A DNA stretch of 64,000 bases. Origin: Oxyruncus cristatus (taxonomy: Eukaryota; Chordata; Aves; Passeriformes; Cotingidae). The position numbers and the translations under genes are program-made. Under the pieces are notes generated by a model. That model made no database searches and was not told the DNA's origin. It was given only the letters and a program-made list of their open reading frames with translations. Below, in pieces: positions 50,385-62,442 of this stretch (within the stretch, counting starts at the first letter, position 1; every line of letters starts with the position of its first letter). The DNA lies in contig VXAY01004352.1 in assembly GCA_013399855.1 (NCBI GenBank), forward strand, positions 124,001 through 188,000. The letters are read 5' to 3'.

Positions 50385-53300
50385 TGGAGATTTAAAATTT
50401 CTCACCTTAGTTATATGATTATATATTTCTGACGTAGCATTCAGGTAGTGTTGTGTTCCCTACCCCTTTTTAAGACAGTAGTTATGCAGTAGTTTGAAAC
50501 ATGGAATTTTCAGTATGTGAGAAATCATGGTATTTCCATGTTTTCTCTCCTGAAGTAAAGACAATATATAGAGCCCTGTAATGGAATGAGGAGGTCAAAG
50601 TAAAGAGACTTTCCCAGGTATCTGGATCAAAGCAAAAAACGTGACATTCTTGAGTCAAATGTAACATTTTTGGTTTTTGATGAAAATTAAATATATTTTT
50701 CAGGCCATTCCCTGTGTCTGCCTGAATCTGCTGAGCCATATGAGAATACAAACTCTGAATCACTTGTATTTCCATTTTTATCAGGTTTTGAGTTAGTACT
50801 GAACAACATTTCTGAAAATAATTTTCATTTTTGCCTGCTGGCACGAGAGATCTAACTTGGGTTGGCTCAGCCATAACCTGTGAGCTTCAGGTCTCTCCTC
50901 TCCAGTGTGTCATGGTTCCTGTTTCCCCTTAGGCTTGGACAGGAGGAGAAAGGAATAACTGTTTCCACAATGATACTTTTGTATAATTATGTCACTTCCA
51001 TGCCTTCTTTTGTGGTATTTTTGGACACTGTAAGCACAACAGGACCTTTCCAGGCTACAAGGATTTGGGCAGTCACCTATATTGGTAGAATGAAGACAAA
51101 AAGGACCAAATACATCAATGTTCTTCAGTGTTTAAGTATTCAATATATTGATGTCCCCTTACAAAGGGCTGTGAGCCAAAAAAACCCAAACCCAACCATA
51201 ATGAATTTCAGTTCTAGCTGAAAAAACAATTGGACAGCTATGATGAATCATCTCCTACAAAAAGAGAAAAATACTGTAACTTTTGGGTTGTTTCCAGATC
51301 AGACACAACACTGCTGCTCTGAGAAATCTGTGAGCTGGAGGGGTATTTTGGTGGGGTACTGACATGTAAATAAATCCACTGAATATTTTCCTCTGCTCTG
51401 GACTCAGCATTGGAATTGCCATGCAACAGAACTCTTCAAGCAGAGACAGAGAAATAAAAAAACCCACTGGTGCTTTTCAAACTGTTCAGTATATTCAGGA
51501 TGGAGTCAGGCCTAAAGAAAGCGAGTCCTGCATCCTGTGTCCATCACTCACCTACTGAAGAAAAAACAATCTTTGTGCACTTTTTTCTCATGAAAGCTGT
51601 CTCATTAGTGCTGTGGGCAAAGTCTGCAGCTGGAATTGCTTTGCTGTGTCGCTCGGTTTGATTACAGCATGACACTTACAGCTGCTGGGATGTGAGGAGA
51701 GATCTGATTGATATCTTGAGTTCACCTCTGTAGTCATTTGATCTCGGCGATGCTACTGTGGAAGTGGAATAAAGCTGGAGAATCTAATCAGCAGAAAGTC
51801 ACAAAGTGTGAAGGCATGTGGGTAAACTTTGGATATTCTGGTTTGTGAATCTGGACACGGGGCTCTAATGATGGACAATAAACCTTAGTTTAGTCTCTCA
51901 GTGATTCTTACCCTTTTCTGAGAGGACAGGATTGATTTTTATTGCTACTCCAGATGTATGCAATTCAGAAGCAACTTCAGTAAAGCATAACAGATAAGCT
52001 TTTAAGCACTGAAGTCAGTGTAAAACTGGCTAAAGGAAGGAAATATAAAATCTGTAACTCTATATGGTGCTTACAAAGTCATACATACACAGATTTACTA
52101 CTTTTTGACAAGGTAATGCTAATGCAAAGAGATGATATTGCACTTTTAAGTTAAACTTGACTTTTACATAAGCCATTAACTTATATAAGCTTATCAACCT
52201 GACTTCTTTTGAACTATTTGAACAGTGGAATTATCTTCTCTAAGAAATTTTGAAATTACTTACTTTACTGAACTCACTTGAAAAAAATCAAACAGTTAAA
52301 AATTCTTTGAAAAAAAGCTAAACAGACATTCTGACTTGAAATCTTCAGGTGAAAAAGTCAGTATTTTTACCAGATTGAATTCGATGTATTAAACTGAACT
52401 TTTTTTAAAAAAAAATATACATTGATTCTACCAAAAGGAAAATAGCAGACAGTTACTGAATCCTGTAGGAATACTATATTTTCATAAAACATCCACAGGT
52501 GGGAAAAGATATTGACCTCTGACACTTATAATTCTTTAGCATTTTTATTAATACAGACTTTTATAATTGCTGGAGAGATCCTATACTTGTTGGAAGCCCA
52601 ATGCAGATATGAAATGATGCTTGTAAGACTGCTTAGCACTATTATACACATATAAATACTAATAATAACTACTAAACCATCCAATTAATCTATTTAAAGT
52701 AGCTCAGTAAACAAATGGGAATTCTGGAATTAGAAACTCCGGCAATACTAGTTCCCAAATGTTTTTCCATGCTTTGTATGTGTGTGTATGAAGATATGAG
52801 TGAGTTTTTATGTTGATGATAGCTGAAAGTTACTGAAATAAATCTTGTGAGTAGAGCGTCACCTGCCATGTTAACAACTTCAGTATACCATTTCTTTGTT
52901 TTCAAACAGAGTATTAAATCTCTGCCAGACAAAGATGGATGATTTTGTTTGGATGTCTAATTATTTGGAAAAAATGATGATAAACAGGGAGTTTAAATGG
53001 AAGTGGAAGCAACTTCTGAAGGTTCAGAAATTTAAGAAAAATATTATTATATACAGCACAGCTCCAAAATTTCTGTGCTGCTTATTAATATTTTAAAAGT
53101 GTGAAATAACCACAGAAATGGAACAAGAAAGGAACAAGAAGCATTCATTCCATATACTACTCACTTCTGAACAGCAGAGTTACCCTTGAATTGGATGTGT
53201 AAAAATGGATGGATGAATAAATATGTTTTCAGGACTAAAGGGACCCACTTTCCTCCATGGTTCTATATAGAGCTCATGTGATATATTTTTGTTCACAAAG

Positions 53301-55156
53301 AATTCAATTATTCAATAAATATTTTAAATAAAATTAAATATTAATTTATTTGGAATTCTACCTAGACAACTGGCTATTTACACAGTGTACCTGGTAAAAA
53401 GCAATGCATGCATTAAATAAATGTAAAAAAATCAGTTAAATCCTCTAATATTAAATTCTTCTAGTCCTTCTGGTTTTAGTTTTTCAAAAGTTCAAAAGTC
53501 TCTATTTTGCTATTGGGTGAGATTACCTGCTCAATATTGATCTTTCTTTTTTTCTTTGGAGTAGTAGCACATCAAAATTACTGTAAAATTCTAGGAATTG
53601 CCTGAATGTCATTTTTGTCTTTGGCCACTCATCATAAGGTCAGCCTCTCTTTTGCTGTTCAGTATGTTCCTTGAGGATTTATTTGGAATCATATCTTCAT
53701 TGAAAAATCTTGTCTTGTTGGCACAGCAGTATTTCCTATAATGAAGACTAAATTTATTTTCTATTTAGCTTCTCAGGGTATTTTCAGTGGTGAAAAATAC
53801 CTCTCTTCAGCTGAGAAAAAGTCACCCTGCAAGATAGTAAAGGAGGTAAAAATGTATAATGGCAAGACCTTGTATGGGTAAGAGGCCACTGAAATGCCCA
53901 GTTATTACGCTTGTGAGTGAAAAAGAAGCTGCACTTAGCAACCTGCTCAAGTCAGGAAACTTATTGAGTGTTGCACTAAGTTCTGATTTGGAAAGGCATT
54001 GATCAGACTCAGTGCTAATTCTTTCACTGTGCTTTATGGGAGTGGGATAAGTTCTCTTCCCATCGAGCTGATGGTAGCTCTGCCATTGATTTCATTTGGA
54101 GTAATAGCATCAGCCCAAGTGTCTGTTGCAGGACAATAAAGTACAGTTTATTTAAGTGCATGAGAGGATTTTACGAGACAGTAAAGCACATGGGTTGCAG
54201 AGAGTAGAAGCACCAAATAAACTAGACAAGTAAGACAAACATTCCAGGCTTTGTTCTTCAGAATTCACCAGTTTTCTGTATCTGTTGGTTAAAAATCCCA
54301 GATTTTTCATCTCTTCAACTGTTAACTGCCCACACAGGTACTTTATTTAATCCATTCTCCTTGTCTAAATACTGTTTTACTTCCTGAAGAACTTTATCAC
54401 ATTTTTCCATCTTTCTTTTTTGCCTATTGCATTGTTCCACCTTCCAATTTATTGGGCCATGCTACCTGAGTTTTTGAAATAATAAGGATGTTCTCATAGC
54501 ACTGTTCCCTCCGAGCTCCCCCCCCCCATTTTTAAAAAGGGAAAAAACAAGATGTTGAGGTAGATCCTCCAGGAAACTATGCTGAGGCACAGGATCTTCT
54601 GCCAAAGGTTTACAGTGTAGGTGGATAAGGGAAGAGCAACTGATAGAATCTACTTCAGCTACATTGACAGGCTTTTAAAATCCTCTTCCCCCACTTATTC
54701 GACAGTGCTTGAAAAATAAAAACAAGACAATAACTAATAAAATAAATAGTAACAATAATTAAATAAATAAAACCCCATCTTTTAGAACTTTCTGTTGTAA
54801 GGAAACTGAGAAATACAGTATAGCAGAAGATGTAGAGTTGTCTAATGGTATCATAGATATTAAAAATGGATACTGATGTGCAAGAAACGCGCATTACTTT
54901 TCCCTGCAATACGTTTAGAGTACCAAAATACCTTTAATTAGCATTAGAGTTGTTCCTAGTTTTTGTGAAATTCTGAAAAAGAATTATAGGAACCTCAAAA
55001 TTGCTCTCGATGAGATGACAACCCTTTTTTTAGGGAAGGTAGATTTTTCATGGTTGTTAGCAATAAAAAGAAAAGGTAAACTGAAATAGAAAGTAAATTT
55101 CTCCGTTGGTCTTTCCTGGTTTTAATTTGTATTATATAATTTCTTAGAGCCTTCTG
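50385..55156. other. Unique AT-rich non-coding DNA
   Basis: No transposon, RNA gene or exon recognised. A C9 run lies at about 54,520. A minus-strand frame at 50,482-50,874 (130 codons) shows no domain. Confidence 0.4.
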
Positions 55157-55219
55157 GTGTTTGTTTGTTTGTTTGTTTTTGGGTTTGGGTTTGGGTTTTT
55201 TTGTTTGGTTGTTTTTTTT
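55157..55219. repeat. T/G-rich tract (TTTG and TTTGGG units)
   Basis: TTTG units pass into three GGGTTT-like units and back to T-rich sequence. GGGTTT is not the vertebrate telomere unit TTAGGG, so this is not an interstitial telomere. It is roughly reverse-complementary to the A/C-rich tract at 55,427-55,484. Confidence 0.8.
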
Positions 55220-55387
55220 CAAATTATTGTGCTTATTGTGATTAATTCGGTAATTCTTCAGAATTTATATTCCTAATCAAGTTGTGCATTTTAATTCTTC
55301 TACCATTCTTGTTTTCAGTTATACCCACATAATTTCTCTTTCAAATATGCATTTTGTTTTGTTCTGAAAAATGTCTAAATTACAACT

Positions 55388-55416
55388 TTTTGCACTTCTT
55401 ATGAAAAAGTGCAAAA
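55388..55416. repeat. Perfect 10-bp hairpin with 9-nt loop
   Basis: 'TTTTGCACTT' at 55,388-55,397 pairs exactly with 'AAGTGCAAAA' at 55,407-55,416. It sits between the two opposed low-complexity tracts. Confidence 0.7.
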
Positions 55417-55426
55417 TATTGCTCCA

Positions 55427-55484
55427 ATAAAAAACAAACCAACAAACAAACAAAAAAACCCCACCAAAAAAGCCCCCAAAAACC
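55427..55484. repeat. A/C-rich tract (CAAA and CCCC units)
   Basis: CAAA units are followed by AAAACCCC-like and CCCCCAAAAA words. Its reverse complement shares a GGGTTTTTTTGTTTG core with the T/G-rich tract about 210 bp to the left. Confidence 0.8.
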
Positions 55485-57259
55485 TGAAGACCCAGAAAAT
55501 AATCAGTGTTGTATTATTTCATTTTATTTTAAAAGATTTTTTCCTTCTGTTTTCCATAAATATTTTCCTACTATGATAGTATGAAGCAGTAAGGAACAAG
55601 GAAAATACCACTCCTCGTACTATCTCATGGAGAGCTTTCAGTGTCAGACAGTGATAGAGTCGTGATGGGAACAAGAGCGGGTGGCGTTGGTGGAAATGAA
55701 CAGATATGGGTAATTAATTGCAATAGCAGTAGCACAATTACTTTCAGCCTACTTAGTTACCGCAAATATGGCCCAACATTTATGTTCTTCACTATTGCTG
55801 AAAACTTTAAATTATATTCAGGAGAATATAATAAGAAAGCTATAGATCATTAAGCTGTTTTGCCTTCACTCATGTTGAGATATCAGCAGAGCTCACTCTG
55901 AAAATCTTTGAGCCAAAATTGTGATATAATTTCACAACATCATACAGGTTACTTTGAATTCCAGAAGTAGGGAACTGTCACTAAAATTATGATATTATTA
56001 CAACAGCTTAATTTTTATGTAATTCATTTATATAGTAATGGGAAATTTTAAAAGAAAAGTTCTGGGGAAATACAGGTATCTGCTTTAAGAAAGTACAGTC
56101 TGTACTACATTAAATCAGTCCACTGTACTCTTCAGCTATGATCACCAGCTACAGAAAATATTTTATCCTCTCCCCTAGATTTTGGACACAGAGTTTGAAA
56201 ACATCACAGCTCCCTCTTGTTCTGTCTTAATAAAGTATCAATTAATACCTCACTGAGGCTGTTTGCAGTGATCTAGAAGTAGTTCCCCGAAGAACCCTGG
56301 GAGAATGGTACTCATGCAGTTACATAAGTAGTGAGACCTTTGAGCACATTTCACTATGGGACATTATTAACATATTGAAAGAACTGGTGAATTGAACAAA
56401 GTGTGCTGACATAAATCAGCGTGCTGTCATCTTCTTTTCAGAGTAACAAAGAGGACCACGAGCTATTGTACCTTAGTGTCTTGATGTGTTTATTAAGTTC
56501 TTGTTCAATAACTGTAAAATTATTAGAAGGAACCATGAGATATCATCACCATAAAAGAAAATAATTTGAATGCGTGCAATGATAGATATTCCTTATGTTA
56601 TGTGCCAATGAAACTATTCCCCTGTTGTAATAGAGAACACGTTTGAAGGAACTGCCCAAAGATGAATCAAGATAAGGTAGAAATAAAATTAGTGTGAAGG
56701 AGGAAATACTACAAAGGACTAGAAAAATTTTCAATATTTCCTTCAATACAGGGAGTCTTTATTCTCAAGAACACTCTTAACCTTGAGGGCATCCATTTTT
56801 GTCTCTGATTTCTGTTGTCCTTGCTTTATTTAGTAACAAGAGAACAGGTTTTGCGTGGGTTACATTAATTATTGGAGAATTGCAGTCATAGTGGTTGTGT
56901 AAAGGATGATGATAGCTGGAGAACTGCAGCTGGATTGAGATGTGGCAGTCCTCCTGCTAAGGAGCCAAGAAGAGCAAGAGTATGTCAAGCAACTGCTTCA
57001 TTCTCTGCAGTGGCTTCATAACTAATCTCAATCAGGATCAAGTGCAAGGGTTTCAGAACCGGAGTTTCCATGCAGCTGTAAAATAGAAACAGTAAAGTTT
57101 TCCTAACTTTAAAAGTATCAGTGAGCAATAATGTCCAAGACTGTATTGGAATTCTGTAATATGGCAGAGGAAGGTCATGTAGCAATGCTTGGACTGAAAT
57201 TTAAAAAGCCCATCACTTGGAAATCCTTTCATGTAACGCTTCCATACTGCGACTCATTT
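55485..57259. other. Unique non-coding DNA
   Basis: Nothing recognised. Confidence 0.4.
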
Positions 57260-57278
57260 AAAAAAAAAAAAAAAAAAA
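57260..57278. repeat. A19 homopolymer
   Basis: Nineteen A. No retrocopy body recognised beside it. Confidence 0.85.
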
Positions 57279-57781
57279 TTGACACCAACAGTGTTGAAGC
57301 TGCAATTGAGTCAGTTTCAATAGATTTTAAAAATAATTTCTTAAATAATGCACATGCAATAATAATTTAAATTTTCTCTGTGGAGCATTCTACTAGTTTA
57401 ATACTAAAATAACTTGTCAATATTTATGATATTCATACATGTCACGAAGAATTCTTTTAACTGTAACTGTCCATTCTGAAAATAAAGCCAAAATCAAGTC
57501 TAAAAATACTACAAATTGTTTTTCTTATTATGTGACTTCTCCTTTTCAATATATTCTAGGTCTTTATTATATTTAAGGCAGAAACAATAAAAAGCAATTG
57601 TTTTCATGAAAGATGTGACTTATATACATTTCTTCAAAATTGTATTCATGAAAATAATGCCCAGGAGATGGTTTAAAAACTACATAATTTCAGGAAAAAC
57701 ACATCTTCAGTTTGGCTTAAATCCTGTACAGCTTGCAGATATTTACTTGATTTAACTTTACTGCTAATGTGCTTAAATGAG
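57279..57781. other. AT-rich non-coding DNA
   Basis: Nothing recognised between the A19 run and the GT-rich microsatellite. Confidence 0.4.
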
Positions 57782-57815
57782 GTGTGTGTATGTGTGTGCA
57801 TGTGTATGTGTGTGT
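57782..57815. repeat. Imperfect (GT)n microsatellite
   Basis: GTGTGTGTAT/GTGTGTGCAT units over 34 bases. Short and interrupted. Confidence 0.8.
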
Positions 57816-58385
57816 AACATTTGCTACTAATGAACAGGGACTTTTCTGCTGCAATACTTGATTATAGACAGCAATTACACAAAGAGCATATGAGAAATAT
57901 TTTATATTTTTAGTGTGAATATATAGTAAATTGAAGGGCAAACATCTTCCTTGTGCTGGGTTCTGAATGGATATATTTTGAGGCATTCCCAAAATAGATA
58001 AATGGACCAATTATGAGGAAAGAAATGGAAAATAAGATTTGAAGGTAAGTGAATTATCTATTTGTATATGGGACAAGGCATCACCTTGTCTAGATAAATC
58101 AGCAGTACTTTACAAAGGACCAACCTTTTGAAGAATCTATGGATTCAGACAGATGTCTGATACAATTTTTTAAATCTTGTACATATTCGACTCCCACTGA
58201 TTTTAGTTGGAGCAGGTACCTGAATTTCTTTCAAGAATCCTGCACATTTTATTCCAGTGCTTATAAATGGTCTTTAAAATATATCAATGGATAAAGAATT
58301 CTGCATAATTTTCTTCAAATGAGAAAATTATGTGAATAGGTCATATAAATATATACACATTCATATTTTCATAGCTGGAGCCAAG
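57816..58385. other. AT-rich non-coding DNA
   Basis: Nothing recognised. Confidence 0.4.
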
Positions 58386-58435
58386 AGTGTAATGTACACT
58401 ACATTTAATTAAATGAGGTAATATGCAATTTGCAT
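58386..58435. promoter_or_regulatory. Cluster of three perfect dyads, candidate regulatory element
   Basis: Within 50 bases lie three exact inverted repeats. They are AGTGTA-ATG-TACACT (58,386-58,400), a receptor-like two half-sites with a 3-nt spacer; ATTTAATTAAAT (58,403-58,414), with a homeodomain core; and ATGCAA-T-TTGCAT (58,423-58,435), two POU-like half-sites. The dyads are seen directly; the protein-binding roles are inference from motif resemblance. Confidence 0.35.
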
Positions 58436-59870
58436 TGAAATTCAGTAGATATGCATTTGATCCATAGCTCTTAGTAGAAAATTTGAAAGTTTTCCTTTGT
58501 ACATTGCTTTATTAGTTGATTAGACAAAAATAAAACAGGAAAAGATATATTTTTTGTCTAGTAGAAATAAAATTTTAACACAATTTATGAAAAATTAGTT
58601 CAAATGTCTTATTTGGTCAAATTAGGGAATAAATAACATTAAGATTTGGATTCATCTCAGTGCATGTAAACACCTACAACACTGACAACTGTGCTTGAGT
58701 TAGTGTCCATTGCTGCCTCCGAAATAGAGATGTGGACAAAACATCTTACTAGAACTGAGGACATAATTCCTTTAATCCTGAATGGACATCTAAAAAAGAC
58801 TGTAGAAAACTTCTGCCTTTGTCTCTCCACTGACTGCAAAGTGACATCTGTATGAGAAGGGTAGAAAAAGGGCTGGAAAAGATAACTGATGGCAGGCCCT
58901 GAAAGGAGTGGGCTACATTTCCTTAAAATCAATCTGACATGCATAATTAACAGTACTTCAAGGCAGCTATAATTTTACCATTTCTTTGCCTGCTTGGTAC
59001 ATACCACTTCCATAGTAAAACTGAACTGGACTGTTTGATTTTTGGTAATTTACATATAGAAACACCTTTTAACTAAGTTTTTGGTGACGTGAGACAGAAC
59101 TCAGTTTATTAATTTTTATTTTCTTTTGGAATAAAAGAGACTTTAGGAACAAAGATAAGATATGATGGTGTTATATTTCAGAGACTTTTTTTATAAAAAC
59201 AGACACTAGCATTTGGGTCCAAAGTACTGTGTTTGGTATTTTGTCTTTTAACTTAGACGATACCTTTGCCAGGCAAGAAAAATCACTCACTTCCAGATCC
59301 CAGTCAATTACTTTAAGAACTGCTGGAGAGTTTCACTTCTGAAGAATTAACTTTTTGGCTACCAGAGCTCTCAAAAGTGACAAATTGCTTAACATGTAAC
59401 TTGAAAGATCATGTGGGAAAGTGAAATTTAGCAGTATTTATGATTTCCTCTTTGGAAAGAATTGATTTTTTCGTTGCCATAGAAGCTGAACTGGACCCCA
59501 GGTTCATGTTCCAGGTTCAGCATTCACCACATGCTCTTGTTATTACCCCTAAGAGTAGCATCAGACATTCCCATTGGAGGTTTGAGATGATTTTGTGGGT
59601 TAGTTCTACCTTTTCACTGGTTCTAGATTAGACAGATAAAGGATAACTCTTTTATATCATTCCCCTGGAGTTCCTGATGAGATTAACGAAGGTAAATAAT
59701 CAGACTTTCTGTTCTTCAGGGAAAAGACCAAGGTCCTCTCAGGTGTTTGCAGGAACTTCCTATAGTGTTGATAGATATTCCAAACCCAATCACAGTAGTA
59801 ACCAAGAAACAAACAAAATATATTGCTCAGTTTAGTTAATCACAAAATATCCTAATGTAAGTGGTGTCTA
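58436..59870. other. AT-rich non-coding DNA
   Basis: Nothing else recognised. Confidence 0.4.
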
Positions 59871-59903
59871 CAAAAAAAACCCAACCAACAAACCAAAAAA
59901 AAA
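59871..59903. repeat. A/C-rich tract
   Basis: CAAAAAAAACCC followed by CCAACCAACAAACC and A9. Same type as the other A/C-rich tracts. Confidence 0.75.
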
Positions 59904-60085
59904 GTCCTAAACCTGGGAAAAACAAAGTCAAGCACTTAAACAATGGTAATTTAACCTCTTAAAAATGTCCAGTTTAACATGTTTTTGACTATACAGCAGC
60001 CCTCTCTTAAACATAAATATTATAGATTGACTTGTCTTGTGTTAACTCCAGCCAACATGTGATGAACTATGTTCAGAAACAGACC

Positions 60086-60110
60086 TGATGATGAAGATGG
60101 TGATGATGAT
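60086..60110. repeat. Short imperfect (GAT)n
   Basis: GAT/GAA/GGT triplets over about 25 bases. Confidence 0.7.
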
Positions 60111-61499
60111 AGGTTGGCATTTTGAAATAACTCTGCTGAAAGCTGTCTGAAGAAAATTACCCTTATTTTGTACATAGAGTTGGCTGTTTCGTAGATGAAA
60201 CAAACACCTGCATGCACAAGCAGTCCTAGCGCATAGAAATGCAAAGTTTATGAGTTTGGACATCTGTGTTTGCTAACAGTTGTCACCATAATTTATAGAT
60301 GGTCTTGGAAAGCGAAGGGTTATGGAATTAATCTTGACACATATTTCTGAAGATGAGTTTTTTTTCTGTAGACTGTCTGCTATATGTCACTGTGTCTGTA
60401 TAAGTTTTATTAAAATGTACAATATATTAAGGCATAAACTATTATATTTTATACATGAATTTTATTTTGCTATTTGTACAGGTCCTAATTTAGTAAGATA
60501 TTTAAATATTTATCTATCATGCTTTCAACTACTTCACTTGACATATTTTAAATAATTTTCCAAAGCAAGGAAACTTTTTTTGAATCAGGGCCAAAGAGAT
60601 ACTGTCACTAGCTTTGCAGTTATTTCTTTCTATCAGTTGATACAATAAAGCATGCATATTTCCCCAAGGTCATACAAATGTTTTTCTATAAAATCCAGTG
60701 ATTTAATTGACTGTTTAATTGATTTTCAGGGGAGAATCAAGAAATGACCACCTCATTAGGGAGCAGGGCTTAGCAGCCAGGGTCCACTAGTTTGGGTGGA
60801 GGTATAGAAAAAGTCACAGATGGAAAAACAAAAACCAAGTAAAGAGAACAGCCAACAGCTCCAGTCATTATTCAGTTTTCTCCAACCTGTACTTCAAGGC
60901 CTTAAAGAAGGATTTTTAATCTCATCTCTTTTTGTTTACAGTGGCAGGCAAAGCAAATATATAAAATGCTACATTGGTAGAAGAACAGGTTGTTTTGTTT
61001 ATTGAGTCAAAGTGAAATGTTGATTTACACTAAGAACATAAAAAAAAAGCAAAGGGGAGATGATTACACCTTCACTTTGGCTGCTCAGTTTCTAATAATT
61101 TCCTACATGTAATGAGACTGGGGAATGGAGAAACCTTTTCCTGACAATGCTGGCAGCAGGATAACTTCTACACGCTATTGATTTTTCTTCATTGATTGTA
61201 ATCTTCCTCTTCCTGAGCGTCTGTCTTTGCTTCTCTGACATATTGAACACTGAATAGTCCCTGAGTAATTCTTGAACAGTTTGGGATCATTTTTATTTTC
61301 ACAGGACAGTTGAGACCAATGGAGTGATTTATGTGTACTTTGGAAGGCAAAACAAAACAGTACTTCTCCAGGAATAAATACGGACACAAAGATTATATTT
61401 TTTTTTAAGCATACCCCTCTTCCCTCCTGTCCAACACTCCTTCACTTCCACACTCCAATAATTTCATAAGTATCTGCCAAATCATGTAGAGGAGAACAG
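60111..61499. other. Unique non-coding DNA
   Basis: A pyrimidine tract ending in TTTACAG at about 60,941 resembles a splice acceptor, but no useful open frame follows. Nothing else is recognised. Confidence 0.4.
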
Positions 61500-62110
61500 T
61501 AAAGCATAAACAGCTCTCACAGCTGTGATTTCAGCCATGATTGATGATGAAATACCACTGGAGGGATAGAGGGAAAATGAATATTTATTAATGATATAAA
61601 GTGCCGCTGGTTTAAAATCCAACGAGATCCATCATTTTATATCCATGGGATGTATGCATTGAAAGCTCAACGTTCAATGAAAGGAGCCAAATACCTAAGT
61701 CAAAACATAAGTAATTCCAGTGGGCTGCTGATTGAATTCCTATCTTAAAGTGAGCTAACCATGGTGGTTTTCATAAAGATTTTATTCCCACTTTATCTAC
61801 CATTAAGATTACATGAATAGTAGATCTTGTAGTCCTAGCCTAGAAAAAAATTTCAGTAGCAATAGCTTTAGCATATTATAAAAACACATAGCTATGCACA
61901 ATTATCATCTATATACTAACATGCAATTTACAATCATTTTCTGCAAAGACTCCACAGTTGTTTGATGTCTAACAGTTGGCTTTTTCTGCCATGACTTCAT
62001 TAGCTTTCATTTTATGAAGCTGATAGGTCAGATAACCTGTACCACACCGCTACAGGCAGCTTTGCATATTTTTTATTCACAGCAGAATTTTGCTCTGAAT
62101 GATCCCAGTC
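61500..62110. promoter_or_regulatory. Candidate conserved non-coding block
   Basis: The stretch is non-repetitive. It carries a perfect 12-bp palindrome with an E-box core, TCACAGCTGTGA (61,517-61,528), and a PBX/MEIS-like TGATTGATGATGA (61,539-61,550). Further homeodomain-like words such as ATTTATTAATGA and TTTGCATATTT follow. The texture resembles developmental enhancers. No alignment could be made, so conservation is a guess. Confidence 0.25.
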
Positions 62111-62301
62111 TTTCAGAAGTTAAATAAGGCAATTTCTGGCTTATCTGATATGCAAAAGAGATTTTTTTTTTCCAAAAATTTTGTTTTGCAAAAGAAAAAA
62201 GAAATACAAAGCAATCCTTGTGTCTTTCTCTTTTTAATGTAGGCCCGAATAGGAAGTATTGTCCTTTGTTGATTCTTTTTTTCCCTCTGATGTTTTTGCA
62301 G

Positions 62302-62442
62302 CCTGTTATATGGGATGAGCTTGTTCAGACAGTAAAAAATGTAGCTGATGTGTTGACAGCAAAGGAGAAATTGACTGATGGAATTCAGCTGCATAATTTA
62401 ACATACAGCTTTCAAGTCAGGCTAGAAGTTCCAGAATGTTAA
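62302..62442 (+). other. Candidate terminal coding exon, 46 codons, unknown gene
   Basis: A pyrimidine-rich tract (TTTTTTTCCCTCTGATGTTTTTGCAG) ends at 62,301. It is followed by 46 open codons in phase 0, beginning PVIWDELVQTVKNVADVL and ending VRLEVPEC, then TAA at 62,440. The peptide has balanced protein-like composition with a predicted helix, unlike most chance frames here. AATAAA hexamers lie downstream at about 62,574 and 62,656, fitting a last exon. I do not recognise the family, and no upstream exon was found. If real, this would be the 3' end of a plus-strand gene whose earlier exons lie far away or outside the window. Confidence 0.3.

Noticed and set aside
55176..55200. Interstitial telomeric repeat
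   Set aside because: The units are GGGTTT, not TTAGGG, and there are only three.
55388..55416. MicroRNA precursor
   Set aside because: A 10-bp stem is far shorter than the roughly 30-bp stem of a normal precursor.
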